A stretch of DNA of 64,000 nt, taken from the NCBI RefSeq assembly GCF_021513255.1, contig NZ_CP090977.1, positions 2,542,001 through 2,606,000 on the forward strand. The letters run 5' to 3'. This DNA comes from Planococcus sp. 107-1. Its GTDB lineage: Bacteria; Bacillota; Bacilli; Bacillales_A; Planococcaceae. The notes under the pieces were generated by a model. That model searched no databases and was not told the origin of the DNA. It saw only the letters and a list, made by a program, of their open reading frames with translations. Both the position numbers and the translations under genes were made by a program. Numbering within the stretch: position 1 is the stretch's first letter; each line of letters opens with the position of its first letter. Shown here piece after piece: positions 1-8,395 of the stretch.

Positions 1-687
1 TGTTGAACTCGGGCTAACCGTGGCCGTTAAATTTAGCGTTTTCCCTTTCGCTAATGTTGCGGACGTCTTGCTTACTTTTACTGATGTTGCTAAAACCGGC
101 GCTTTTACTGTGACTTTAGCAGTTGCCACTTTTGCTCCTTTAACAGTTGCCGTTATGTTGACGGTGCCAGTGGCTTTTGCAGCTACCTTTCCATTTTTAT
201 CAACTGTCGCAATCTTATAGTTTGACGTCTTCCAAGTCACACCTTTGTCGGTACTGTCGATTGGCGAAACGGTTGCTTTGATTGAAGCCGTTTGCCCTTT
301 AACAATAGTCAGGCTGGTCTTGTCCAGTTTCACTATTTTATCCGAGACTTTCACTTCAATCTTTTTCTCGACTTTCGGATTTCCTTTTGCCGATGCTGTG
401 ACAGTGGCTGTGCCATTTTTAAGCGCTTTTACAGCTCCTTTTGCATCCACTGAAGCTACTTTCGGATTTGAACTTTTCCACAAAACCGTTTTATCCATTG
501 AATCTGCAGGTGCTACAACCGCTGATAATATCACGGTCTGCTTGCTTGTAATCTGCAAGGAAGATTTGTTCACTTCGATCTTCTGAGGTAAAATCGCTTC
601 TCCTTCCGCCTTCGCAAATTGCACAAACGGAATCGATACCATAAATAAAAGCAACACTAAAATTTTCATCCATTGCCCTTTGAACAT
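1..687 (-). CDS. secreted Ig-like (BIG2-type) repeat protein, 3' end cut by window edge
   Basis: The minus-strand frame is open from the ATG at 687 to the window edge, so about 229 residues are visible and the C-terminus is missing. An N-terminal signal peptide (KILVLLLFMVSIPFVQFAKA) is followed by bacterial Ig-like group 2 repeats of about 85 residues. Each has the hallmark pattern of a Val/Leu-rich strand, TVxP..s.D, a W followed by K(T/S)S(N), an A(T/S)VD..G.V.A turn and GTxxITA. A GGGAGAG ribosome binding site precedes the ATG. Such domains are common in exported adhesins and surface proteins of Firmicutes, so a surface or matrix role is inferred; the missing end could hold an SLH domain or catalytic module. 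It diverges from the reductase at 1011. Confidence 0.85.
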   Translation of the reverse strand, partial: MFKGQWMKILVLLLFMVSIPFVQFAKAEGEAILPQKIEVNKSSLQITSKQTVILSAVVAPADSMDKTVLWKSSNPKVASVDAKGAVKALKNGTATVTASAKGNPKVEKKIEVKVSDKIVKLDKTSLTIVKGQTASIKATVSPIDSTDKGVTWKTSNYKIATVDKNGKVAAKATGTVNITATVKGAKVATAKVTVKAPVLATSVKVSKTSATLAKGKTLNLTATVSPSST

Positions 688-1010
688 TAGCTCTCCCTCT
701 TTCTAAATAGATTTTTTCTCATATCTCTTTTTTTGAAATTAACGCTTTTTGATTATACTATATCCCCCGAATTCTACTTGATTATTTTTGCCTATTTATT
801 GTTACTTTCTTACATTAATGAACACAGTACTACTTGTTATTTATTAAAATTTCAAATCACCTTCTACTATTTAATGGTTTTCTTAATAAAAAGATTTTCT
901 GCTATTAATATTTCGTGAGTCAAAGTAAATGCGTTTTAAAGGATTATTATTTACACTAAAAGGGTATCAAATAAAGCGCTTGAATTTATTTTGAAAAGGG
1001 GTAATGGATA
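688..1010. other. AT-rich divergent intergenic region
   Basis: About 320 bases separate the divergent Ig-like protein and reductase genes. The stretch is very AT-rich and must hold both promoters, but I see no convincing -35/-10 pair and no conserved RNA structure. Open frames here are short and lack ribosome binding sites. Confidence 0.5.
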
Positions 1011-1835
1011 ATGGATTACGTAACGTTAAACAACGGTTTGAAAATGCCGCAGCTTGGCTTCGGTGTGTGGCAGGTTCCTGACGACGAAGCAACCGCAGCA
1101 GTAGCAAATGCATTAAAAGCAGGTTACCGCTCGATCGATACAGCAATGATTTACCAAAACGAAAAAGGTGTCGGCAAAGCGATCAAAGATGCTGGCCTTC
1201 CGCGTGAAGAATTGTTCATCACGACAAAAGTCTGGAACAGCGACCAAGGTTACGAAAATACTTTGCGTGCGTTTGATGAAAGTTTGGAACGTTTAGGATT
1301 GGATTATGTGGATTTGTATTTGATCCATTGGCCGACTCCGCAATTTGATGACTACGTGGATACATACAAAGCTTTGGAAAAGCTGTACCACGACGGACGC
1401 GTGAAAGCGATCGGTGTCTGCAACTTTGAAATCGAACATTTGGAGCGCTTGCTTGCTGAATGTGAAGTGACGCCAGTGTTGAACCAAGTGGAATGCCATC
1501 CGTACTTGGCTCAAACAGAATTGAAAGAGTTCTGTGCAAAACACGATATTTTTGTAGAAGCGTGGAGCCCGCTTGACCAAGGCGGCGAAGTGCTGCAAGA
1601 CGAAACCGTCAAGAAAATTGCAGAAGCTCACCAAAAATCGCCTGCACAAATCGTATTGCGCTGGCACTTACAGAACCAAACAATCGTCATTCCAAAATCT
1701 GTGACACCTTCACGCATCGAAGAAAACTTCCAAGTCTTTGATTTTGAATTGTCTTCTGATGAAATGGAACAGATCCATGCGTTGAATAAAAACCGCCGCA
1801 AAGGTTCTCATCCAAACGAAATGAACGTACGTTAA
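1011..1835 (+). CDS. aldo/keto reductase
   Basis: A 274-residue NADPH-dependent aldo/keto reductase, cytoplasmic, predicted to reduce aldehydes or ketones such as methylglyoxal or 2,5-diketogluconate. The AKR catalytic tetrad is visible: Asp43 and Tyr48 in GYRSIDTAMIY, Lys73 in TTKVW and His106 in LIHWP. The later IPKSVTPSRIEEN motif is the cofactor-binding segment. Length and order match the B. subtilis YvgN/YtbE type. An AAAAGGGG ribosome binding site lies upstream of the ATG. The gene is monocistronic and closed by a strong terminator. The exact substrate cannot be read from sequence. Confidence 0.93.
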   Translation: MDYVTLNNGLKMPQLGFGVWQVPDDEATAAVANALKAGYRSIDTAMIYQNEKGVGKAIKDAGLPREELFITTKVWNSDQGYENTLRAFDESLERLGLDYVDLYLIHWPTPQFDDYVDTYKALEKLYHDGRVKAIGVCNFEIEHLERLLAECEVTPVLNQVECHPYLAQTELKEFCAKHDIFVEAWSPLDQGGEVLQDETVKKIAEAHQKSPAQIVLRWHLQNQTIVIPKSVTPSRIEENFQVFDFELSSDEMEQIHALNKNRRKGSHPNEMNVR

Positions 1836-1840
1836 TATGA

Positions 1841-1886
1841 AACAGCCGCTAGTGGAATCATTCTCCACTAGCGGCTGTTTTTGTTT
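1841..1886 (+). terminator. intrinsic terminator after the aldo/keto reductase
   Basis: A perfect 16-bp stem (1841-1856 with 1863-1878) with a 6-nt loop is followed by TTTTGTTTTTTA. It serves the plus-strand reductase. The minus-strand amidase ends at 1888, so the hairpin may also stop that transcript, though without a good U-tract on that strand. Confidence 0.92.
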
Positions 1887-1887
1887 T

Positions 1888-3338
1888 TTATTCGAATATC
1901 GGCGCTTGGCGCTTTTTCGTTGCCTGCTCATAGGAATAGGCAAGTTCAATCAATCTCGGTTCGCTGTACGCTTTCGCTGAGAACGTCACGCCAACCGGCA
2001 AACCGGTGCTGATGTATCCAGCGGGGATCGTAATGGACGGATAGCCCGCTTTTGCCGGGAGTGCCGCACCGTCGTTATTTTGAAACAGCAAAGCATCCAG
2101 ACGGTGTTCGTCCATTACGGCATCGATGCCTTCGCTGCGGAAATCCGGATGTCCGTTTCGCGGTGGAAAACGTAAGTCGGATCTTTTGGATCGTCGCTCA
2201 GCGCTTGTGCTTTTTCGAGTTCCACTTGGCCGAACTTCATCCGCTCTTCCGGATTTTCTTTGTTGAACGCAATGACGTCTTCCAAAGATTTAACGGGAAC
2301 ATCGCTTGAGACTTTGCTCAAGTAGTCGTTGACTCCTCGCTTGAACTCGTACCAAAGCACTTCGGATCTTGCGTCGGACTGCGGAATCTCTACATCTACA
2401 ACGGTTGCCCCGAGTTCCACCACTTCGATAATCACGCGCTCCATCAAGTCCCGCTCTTCTTTTCCGATTTCGCTCAGGAATGCCCGGTCAACACCGATCC
2501 GCGCTCCATTCAGGCCGTCCACTTTTAAATGCGGTGTGTAATCTGATAGCGCATGGGTTTCATTTTGGGCTGTCGCTGGATCTTCTTCGTCAACGCCTGT
2601 TAAAACACCAAGCGTAATCGCCGCATCCGCGACTGTGCGCGCCATCGGTCCTGCAGTATCCTGGCTTTCGGCAATCGGGATAATGCCTGTTCGGCTGATC
2701 AATCCCACAGTCGGTTTGATGCCGACAAGTGAATTGGCGCTAGACGGACTTAAAATCGAACCCGAAGTTTCCGTCCCGATGCCGACCACCGCGAAATTCG
2801 AAGCAATGCTCGCCCCGGTCCCTGAACTCGAACCGCCGACACTCCCCGCTTCAAACTCACCGACACCGTACGGATTCAACACTTGGCCGCCGAGATTGCT
2901 GAAACCGCTCGGCACATCATTCGTCATGAAATACGCCCATTCGCTCATATTCACTTTCCCCAGAATAATCGCTCCGGCATTTCGAAGCTGCGCCGCAACA
3001 AATGCATCTTTCCGCGCAAAATTATCTTTGAGCGCAACCGTTCCAGCCGTCGTCGGCATCGCATCGACCGTATCGATATTGTCTTTTAATAAGACCGGAA
3101 TGCCATAAAGCGGCCCTTGCCCATCTTGTCCGCGCATTTCATCCAATTCCGCTGCGATTTTAAGCGCGTCCGGATTGAGTGCTAAAACCGAATTGATCAT
3201 CGGGCCGTTCTTGTCGAATTGGTCGATGCGGTCCAGATAGGCCTGCACCAGTTCCACTGACGTCAGCTGGCCGTTTTCAAACGCCTGCTGGATCTCATAT
3301 ATCGTCGTTTCTTCTATTTCAAAAGCTGTCTTTTCCAT
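1888..3338 (-). pseudogene. amidase-signature family protein, single-base frameshift
   Basis: Amidase-signature enzyme (hydrolysis of an amide to carboxylate and ammonia). The ATG at 3338 has an AAAGGGG ribosome binding site and begins MEKTAFEIEETT. The catalytic Ser-cisSer-Lys elements are present: Lys in LLKDNID, GGSSSGTGASIAS and the nucleophile segment GTETSGSIL. The frame runs to a stop at 2115, while the rest of the C-terminal domain (EGIDAVMDEHRLDALLF..., ending APIFE at 1888) lies one frame over. Restoring one G near 2139-2140 (GCTGCGGA to GCTGCGGGA) rejoins both parts into a normal enzyme of about 483 residues. It may be a true pseudogene or a sequence error. It is not the GatA subunit by context, since no gatB or gatC is near. 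Confidence 0.88.
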
Positions 3339-3473
3339 GCTGCTATCCCCTTTGGCTAATAAAATCGTCAATCTTCTTCTATTATATAAATATCTCATTG
3401 GATTAAACCAATTATTCGAATGAATTGGAAGATTTTTTGTTTTGGTGAAAGGGATCAAACGCTGGCGAGAACT

Positions 3474-3578
3474 GACACAATTCAAGAAGAATCCGGAATA
3501 ACTCATGTAGAAGCCGACACAATTCAAGAAGAACTCGTCACAATTCATGTAGAGCCTGACACAATTTAAGTACAACCC
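3474..3578. repeat. 21-nt period array A: five units of GACACAATTCA type
   Basis: Five units start at 3474, 3495, 3516, 3537 and 3558, exactly 21 nt apart. Units 1, 3, 4 and 5 carry (G)ACACAATTCA or a one- to two-base variant; unit 2 reads GGAATAACTCA. The remaining ten bases of each unit vary around AGAAGAA or TGTAGAG. The array lies between the 3' end of the signal peptidase operon (3621) and the amidase start (3338). Read on the minus strand it prolongs the amidase frame upstream with seven-residue repeats, but the real ribosome binding site and start are at 3338, so it is not coding. Confidence 0.85.
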
Positions 3579-3620
3579 ATAAAAAATGGACCGCCAATTC
3601 GGCAGTCCATCGGGTTCCTT

Positions 3621-4160
3621 CTATTTAATTGAAAGCTGGAACGGCATTAACGACATGAGCACTTTTCCTTCGACCATATAAGCTGGCACGAGGCCGACTT
3701 CTGCACTTCGGCTATCGAGGCTTTCGCCGGGTGTGCGGTTATCCCCCATCACGAAGTAGGCATTTTCCATCACTTCCACCGCAGCCATGTCATCTGGCGT
3801 TCCCGTTGTATAAGCCTCTTCCAGTACGCTGCCATTCAAAAGGACTTGGCCGTTTTGAATCGCTACCGTATCTCCTGGAACTCCGATCACGCGTTTTACG
3901 ACTGAAAAACCGTATTCGTTATTGAAAATCACCACATCATCCCTTTGGTATTCATTAAACACCTTGCTTGAGAGAATGACATCATTCGTTTCAAAGCTAG
4001 GGTTCATCGAATCGCCGCTGATGATCGATAAGCCAATTACGTAATTAAAGAAAACATAGATGCTGATCAGCAAAAGCCCGAAGCGGATCCAGCCGAACAC
4101 TTCGCTTTTCTTTTTTGTTTTCACTTTTGAAGGTTGTTCGACTAAGGTCGTTCCTGTCAT
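3621..4160 (-). CDS. lepB: type I signal peptidase
   Basis: A 179-residue S26 signal peptidase with one N-terminal membrane segment (about residues 24-44) and an extracytoplasmic catalytic domain that cleaves signal peptides of exported proteins. The nucleophile Ser51 lies in ISGDSMNPS and the general base Lys89 in VVKRVIGVPGD, so this is the bacterial Ser/Lys type and not the Ser/His type of SipW. The conserved MGDNR...SLDSR box is near residue 140. Its ATG overlaps the stop of the upstream secreted-protein gene by 4 bp, which implies translational coupling in an operon with three related secreted proteins. A dedicated processing role is an inference from that context. Confidence 0.93.
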   Translation of the reverse strand: MTGTTLVEQPSKVKTKKKSEVFGWIRFGLLLISIYVFFNYVIGLSIISGDSMNPSFETNDVILSSKVFNEYQRDDVVIFNNEYGFSVVKRVIGVPGDTVAIQNGQVLLNGSVLEEAYTTGTPDDMAAVEVMENAYFVMGDNRTPGESLDSRSAEVGLVPAYMVEGKVLMSLMPFQLSIK

Positions 4161-4819
4161 TCACCATCACCTGCCGGTTGCTCAACTGGTGTTTCACTTT
4201 CTGGCGCTGCAGGCTGTTCGACCGGAGGAGCCGTTGGCGTCGGAGCAGGCGCAGGTGGTGCTTCCGCTTCAGGAGCCGGAGTTTCTGCTTTTGGCTCTTC
4301 AGGCTTCGCTTCCTCTTCTTTCGGCTTTTCCGGTTCCGCTTTTTCTACAGGGACGATGCTGCTTTTCCAGTTAGAATTTGCCGTCTGCATCGCTTTTTGC
4401 GCTTCGGCGTAAATGGAATCCAATTGGCGCTTCAATTCCTGCTCTTTCGCAGAGTTGTCGATATCGATTCCTTGGATCAGTTGATCGGCGTAATTGCGGA
4501 TATTCTGGACACGGCGTTCTTTCTCAGCCGCTGTGAATTGGTTCATTTCGACTTCCGCAGCATCCATCTCTTCTTTTAAAGCCGCTTTCAGACGTTCTTT
4601 TTGAATCTCTTTCTCGCTCGAAACCGCTTCTTTTATGTGAACAATTGCGTTCTCTCGTTTGTCATCAAACCATTTCGTCAACACTGCATTCAAATCCTCA
4701 TTGGCAAATGAAACCGTTAAAGTCCCTCCCATGATCACCAGCACGGTCATCATCGCAATCAATACTTTCGCAAAAGCCGTCTTTTTCTTTTTTCGGTAGG
4801 TGTCTTTTCTATTTAACAT
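4157..4819 (-). CDS. secreted/anchored WYD-motif protein 3, Pro/Glu-rich tail
   Basis: A 220-residue protein of unknown family. Residues 1-15 are very basic and residues 16-39 form a hydrophobic signal or anchor segment ending TVSFANE. Directly after comes DLNAVLTKWFDDKRENA, matching the (S/T/D)xLxxWYDxxFxxA signature of the two upstream proteins. The middle is a charged, probably coiled-coil region (KEAVSSEKEIQKERLKAALK). The last 55 residues are a Pro/Glu/Ala-rich low-complexity tail, as in cell-wall-spanning proteins. The ribosome binding site is GGAGGGG. The gene is coupled by a 4-bp overlap to the signal peptidase. Function unknown; a surface or fibre-associated role is inferred. Confidence 0.8.
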   Translation of the reverse strand: MLNRKDTYRKKKKTAFAKVLIAMMTVLVIMGGTLTVSFANEDLNAVLTKWFDDKRENAIVHIKEAVSSEKEIQKERLKAALKEEMDAAEVEMNQFTAAEKERRVQNIRNYADQLIQGIDIDNSAKEQELKRQLDSIYAEAQKAMQTANSNWKSSIVPVEKAEPEKPKEEEAKPEEPKAETPAPEAEAPPAPAPTPTAPPVEQPAAPESETPVEQPAGDGE

Positions 4820-4839
4820 TTCGCCCCTCCTACTAAAAT

Positions 4840-4866
4840 ATTAGGGCCCCTTTATGAGGCCCTAAT
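4840..4866 (-). terminator. hairpin between two secreted-protein genes
   Basis: A 9-bp perfect stem (ATTAGGGCC at 4840-4848 with its complement at 4858-4866) sits in the 63-nt gap between the 4883-5668 and 4157-4819 genes. The minus-strand tail is only ATATTTTAG, so it is probably a leaky attenuator or an mRNA stabiliser that gives more product from the upstream genes than from the peptidase. Confidence 0.6.
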
Positions 4867-4882
4867 GAGTTTGTGTTTATAA

Positions 4883-5668
4883 TTATTTGTTGATGGAAGA
4901 TACGATAGCATCTAAATCAGTTTTTGCATCCGCTTCCATTTTTTGAGCTTTTTGAGTAATCAAATCTTGCTGCACCTTTACTAAATCATTTTTCTGCTTA
5001 GTGATAGCATCTCGAAGTTCTTTAATTTTGTTATCAATGGCCTTCTTCAAATTATCAGCAGTTACATCTTTTTTGCTATTCAATTGAACGGTCAATTCTC
5101 CTTTAGCAGCATTAATTGCCACCTGTAATTCTAATTTAGCGTTATTTGTTACATTCGTTAATTCTGTATGCAATTCACCTAAGGCCTCAGAGCCTTTTCC
5201 ATTTACAAACGGAGTCAAATCATCATTTGCATACTTAAGCGCTTGATTTCCTACCTCATTTAACTCAGCTATGCCAAATGCATAAACTCCAGCAAATTCA
5301 GCATCCATACTATTTAGCAACGCTGTTTTTTTGTCATTTACTGATTTAATATGTGTACCTTTAGCTTCATTGATTTTAATTGTTGCTACTGTTGCTCCTG
5401 TCGTCTTTGTAGTCTGGATTGAAGTAGCCGCTGAGTTCTTTAGAACATTATATTCATTATATAAACCACTGATTTTGCCATTTCCGTATGCTCCTACTTT
5501 CTGAGCTACGTCTGCTGAAGCATTATTAAATTGCCCATCATACCAACCCTTTAAAGCCGTCCCAGCATCCGTATTCGCCGCTACAAACCCGACTCCTGAG
5601 AACAACGTGACTGCTGCAACTCCTGCTACCATTTTGCTTTTTACTGTGTTTAGTTTGATTTTTTTCAT
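4883..5668 (-). CDS. secreted WYD-motif coiled-coil protein 2
   Basis: An exported protein of 261 residues with no family I recognise. A Sec signal peptide (KSKMVAGVAAVTLFSGVGFVAA) precedes NTDAGTALKGWYDGQFNNA, the signature shared with the proteins at 5739-6164 and 4157-4819. The remainder is alanine-, lysine- and asparagine-rich, almost without Cys, Trp or Pro, and looks like a long helical or coiled-coil domain. I choose the second ATG (5668): the GGGGAG ribosome binding site lies only 2 nt from the first (5674) but 8 nt from this one. A structural or matrix role is inferred from composition and the neighbouring peptidase. Confidence 0.82.
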   Translation of the reverse strand: MKKIKLNTVKSKMVAGVAAVTLFSGVGFVAANTDAGTALKGWYDGQFNNASADVAQKVGAYGNGKISGLYNEYNVLKNSAATSIQTTKTTGATVATIKINEAKGTHIKSVNDKKTALLNSMDAEFAGVYAFGIAELNEVGNQALKYANDDLTPFVNGKGSEALGELHTELTNVTNNAKLELQVAINAAKGELTVQLNSKKDVTADNLKKAIDNKIKELRDAITKQKNDLVKVQQDLITQKAQKMEADAKTDLDAIVSSINK

Positions 5669-5738
5669 TTTCATTTCTCCCCTTTGATTTTAGTTTTTTG
5701 TCTTAATAAAAATTTATATAGGATTTCATTAAAACCGA

Positions 5739-6164
5739 TCATCGCAGTGCATCCTCTAAAATTTCATCGATCTCAGATTCCAGTTCCGCTTCAACTGATT
5801 TCTTTTGTTCGTTTTCCACTTCGGAGAAGTCTTGCTGCTTGAGCCGCTGCTCTGTGGCATTGGCTATGTCGATATAGCGCTTCTGGTAGTTCTCTACTTC
5901 TTTACCTGAATTTTCAGATAATAAATTAGAGAAACTGGCCAATTCATCCTCCGCTAACAACGCCTGCTCTTTTTTGTCTTTGCTGACGGCTTTCTTCAGT
6001 TGGATCACTCCAGCTAAATAGTCGCCTACTACCTCATCAACCGCAAAACCAAATGCCTGGTCGTACCAGTTCTTCAGTTTCAACCCACTGTCTGAGTTTC
6101 CATAGGCAGTTAGAGAAAATAGTGCTAAACCTAAAACCAATACCATAGTCGTGAACCTTTTCAC
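5739..6164 (-). CDS. secreted WYD-motif protein 1
   Basis: A 141-residue exported protein, first gene of the signal-peptidase operon. The start is GTG at 6164 with an AGAGGTGA ribosome binding site. A signal peptide ends LFSLTAYG, followed by NSDSGLKLKNWYDQAFGFAVDEV, the same (D)SGxxLKxWYDxxF signature seen in the next gene. The rest is strongly acidic and helical (SVEAELESEIDEILEDALR). It has no known domain. The shared signature at the start of three otherwise dissimilar mature proteins suggests a common export, processing or assembly signal; this is an inference. Confidence 0.8.
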   Translation of the reverse strand: MKRFTTMVLVLGLALFSLTAYGNSDSGLKLKNWYDQAFGFAVDEVVGDYLAGVIQLKKAVSKDKKEQALLAEDELASFSNLLSENSGKEVENYQKRYIDIANATEQRLKQQDFSEVENEQKKSVEAELESEIDEILEDALR

Positions 6165-6402
6165 CCACTCACCTCTCTTTTGAACTATTTAATTTAATTT
6201 GTATGGGACATATTGACCTGTCATCCTTACAAGAATTACCTTATCAAATAAATAATTGTAATGCAAGCACTATTTTTAAATTTTTCTGAATATTTTATTC
6301 AATTTAGATAGTTCTATTGGTACATCAAGGTTTTCAACCGAAAATTTTTTTATTTCTGCTCAGGACAATATAAATCGCAAAAGCAATTATTCACTAGAGA
6401 AC

Positions 6403-6439
6403 GCAAAAAACCATTCTCGATTTAAAACCGAGAATGGTT
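6403..6439 (-). terminator. intrinsic terminator after the UPF0316 gene
   Basis: An 11-bp stem (AACCATTCTCG at 6409-6419 with 6429-6439) is flanked by T-runs on both strands, so it can act in both directions. It lies just past the stop at 6443. The bases 6165-6402 beyond it are AT-rich and should hold the promoter of the secreted-protein operon; I could not pick boxes with confidence. Confidence 0.88.
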
Positions 6440-6442
6440 TTT

Positions 6443-6985
6443 TTAATTAAACAATCTTCCACGGCGGACCGTGCGGATCCAGAAACCACCATGAATCGTT
6501 TTGGAATCATTCGCTACAACAAACGCTTGCGGTTCCAATTCCTTAATCGACTGATATAATTTCAGCTCCCGCTTTTTCGGAGTCAATATCTGCAGAGAGC
6601 GACGCGGACCTTCGTGCCCATTCGTTTCCCAGTCCGTAACCCCGTAACCCTGCTCACGCAATTGCTTGGCCAAGTGATCGGAATTATCCGGTGAAACCAC
6701 CGTAGCCGTTACATAGCCCAAGGTCAATTTGTCTTCAATAATAGAGCCGACCACGACCCCAGCTCCGAAACCAACCGCATATGAAATCAAGTTTTGAATT
6801 TGCGAAATGTTTTCCAGCACCAATCCGAGGCCGAGAATATTAATAATGACCTCGATAACGGATAACCCAGCTGCCAAATACCGATAGCCTTTCATCATCA
6901 AAATCATGCGGACCGTCGACAAAGTCACATAGACGATACTGATCATGAAAATGACAATGACTAATACAATAGGATTTAAGCCCAA
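6443..6985 (-). CDS. UPF0316 / DUF2179 membrane protein (YebE-like)
   Basis: A 180-residue membrane protein of the UPF0316 family (DUF5698 plus DUF2179). Three hydrophobic segments occupy about residues 4-22, 32-55 and 66-85. A cytoplasmic DUF2179 domain follows (VTATVVSPDNSDHLAKQLREQGYGVTDWETNGHEG), ending with the family pattern F(V/I)...GGFW. The start is TTG at 6985 with a GAAGGG ribosome binding site 7 nt upstream. The family's biochemical role is unknown; DUF2179 domains are often regulatory ligand-binding modules. The gene is monocistronic. Confidence 0.88.
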   Translation of the reverse strand: MGLNPIVLVIVIFMISIVYVTLSTVRMILMMKGYRYLAAGLSVIEVIINILGLGLVLENISQIQNLISYAVGFGAGVVVGSIIEDKLTLGYVTATVVSPDNSDHLAKQLREQGYGVTDWETNGHEGPRRSLQILTPKKRELKLYQSIKELEPQAFVVANDSKTIHGGFWIRTVRRGRLFN

Positions 6986-7132
6986 ATAGAAACCCTTCTT
7001 CCTAATAGTTTATATTTTCCATATACTATTTTGATTTATGTACCTTTTCCGCTCATCTTCCCCTTAAACGTGAAATTGCAAAAACGCGAACCAAATACGA
7101 TGGCAGAATAACTTCCTACCCGTTTAAACAAT

Positions 7133-7162
7133 AAAAAAATGCCTTCCCGTAAAAGGAAGGCA
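7133..7162 (-). terminator. intrinsic terminator after the 111-residue protein gene
   Basis: An 8-bp stem (7140-7147 with 7155-7162) is followed on the minus strand by a run of seven T at 7139-7133. It lies just downstream of the stop at 7171. Confidence 0.88.
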
Positions 7163-7170
7163 GCTCGATT

Positions 7171-7506
7171 TCATTCAGCTGTGACGTTGCGTTTCGGATG
7201 TGGTTTTGTCACATCAACTGCATACACTTTGATCTTATTAACCATCAAATCACGGATTCCGTAAATCGGCCGGTTATTCTTTTCAATCGCTTCAATGTAG
7301 GCATTCATATGCTCTTGGACTAAAACCCCAACCGGCTTGTCCTTATAAGCATCGTTCATTTGAACTTGGAATGATTTTTCAAAATAAAGATTGGACACTT
7401 CAAGTGCTTTCAAGGTGTCCCCTTCAAGATGCGTGCCGACCACTTCGTAGTAATTTCCGTATTCGTCGCGCACTAAATCAGAAGCAACAATATGCTGCAT
7501 GCTCAT
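7171..7506 (-). CDS. hypothetical protein, 111 residues
   Basis: A soluble protein I do not recognise. It has no signal peptide or membrane segment. It opens MSMQHIVASDLVRDEYGNYYEVVGTHLEGDTLKA, a beta-rich opening, and has a helical middle (VLVQEHMNAYIEAIEKNNRPIYGIRDLM). A GGAG ribosome binding site lies 9 nt before the ATG at 7506. The gene has its own terminator, so it appears monocistronic. Coding potential is supported by typical codon use and both expression signals; no function is proposed. Confidence 0.72.
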   Translation of the reverse strand: MSMQHIVASDLVRDEYGNYYEVVGTHLEGDTLKALEVSNLYFEKSFQVQMNDAYKDKPVGVLVQEHMNAYIEAIEKNNRPIYGIRDLMVNKIKVYAVDVTKPHPKRNVTAE

Positions 7507-7634
7507 CTATTCCAGCTCCTTTAATCTATAAGTATCGGAAGAATTAGCGGCTTACCAAACCAGTCTAAAACTATCTATCCTCTATTATCGTTCCCATCCT
7601 CTGCTGCCGTTAAACTTTTTCTTCAATTCAACGA

Positions 7635-7664
7635 ACAAAAGCTCCTGGATTTCTCCAAGAGCTT
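7635..7664 (-). terminator. intrinsic terminator of the amino-acid ABC transporter operon
   Basis: An 11-bp stem with one G-U pair (7639-7649 with 7654-7664) and a GAAA tetraloop on the minus strand is followed by TTTTG. It lies 8 nt after the ATPase stop. Confidence 0.85.
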
Positions 7665-7672
7665 CCTTACAT

Positions 7673-8395
7673 CTACAGCACTTTACTCAAAAACGACTTC
7701 GTCCGCGCATGCTGCGGCCGGGCAAATAATTCGGACGGCACATTCTCTTCAACAATATAGCCGCCGTCCATGAACAAGACGCGGTCGCCCACTTCCCGGG
7801 CAAAGCCCATTTCATGCGTCACAACGATCATCGTCATGCCTTCAAGCGCGAGTTGCTTCATAACTTCCAGCACTTCCCCGACCATTTCCGGATCGAGCGC
7901 TGACGTCGGTTCATCAAACAGCATGATTCGCGGTTCGAGCGCTAGCGCCCGGGCAATCGCGACGCGCTGCTTTTGCCCGCCGGACAGCGAATCCGGGTAG
8001 GCATTGGCTTTTTCGACAAGCCCAACTTTCTTCAATAAAACCAAAGCTTTCTCTTTCGCCACTTTCGGACTTTCCTTTTTCACCTTCATCGGCGACATGG
8101 TGATATTCTCCAAAACGGTGCGGTGCGGAAACAGGTTGAATTGTTGGAACACCATGCCGACGTCGGTACGGATTTTATTGATATTGGTTTTTTTATCGGT
8201 GATGTCGACGCCTTCAATGTAGACGTGTCCGTCCGTGATGCTTTCAAGTAAATTGATGCAGCGGAGGAAAGTGGATTTCCCGGAACCTGAAGGGCCGATG
8301 ACGACGACCACTTCTTTTGGCTGAATATCCACAGAAATATCTTTCAAGACTTCATTGTCCCCGAAGGTTTTCTTTAAATTTACGACTTTGATCAT
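7673..8395 (-). CDS. polar amino acid ABC transporter ATP-binding protein
   Basis: The 240-residue cytoplasmic ATPase of a GlnQ/TcyC/HisP-type importer that powers uptake of a polar amino acid. Walker [10 protein letters not shown] is at residues 34-42, the Q-loop is [10 protein letters not shown], the signature [15 protein letters not shown], Walker [14 protein letters not shown] and the switch histidine VVTHEMGFA. The start at 8395 ([12 protein letters not shown]) overlaps the permease stop as ATGA; a longer frame exists upstream but lies entirely inside the permease gene. It is the last gene of a binding protein-permease-ATPase operon. The substrate (glutamine, cystine or arginine) cannot be fixed. 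Confidence 0.95.
   Translation of the reverse strand: MIKVVNLKKTFGDNEVLKDISVDIQPKEVVVVIGPSGSGKSTFLRCINLLESITDGHVYIEGVDITDKKTNINKIRTDVGMVFQQFNLFPHRTVLENITMSPMKVKKESPKVAKEKALVLLKKVGLVEKANAYPDSLSGGQKQRVAIARALALEPRIMLFDEPTSALDPEMVGEVLEVMKQLALEGMTMIVVTHEMGFAREVGDRVLFMDGGYIVEENVPSELFARPQHARTKSFLSKVL

Noticed and set aside
245..586. 113-codon plus-strand open frame
   Set aside because: It is the antisense of the Ig-like repeat gene, which has a signal peptide, ribosome binding site and family pattern.
3339..3575. N-terminal extension of the amidase (MYLNCVRLYMNC...)
   Set aside because: It is array A read in frame. The real start at 3338 has a good AAAGGGG site and matches the family start.
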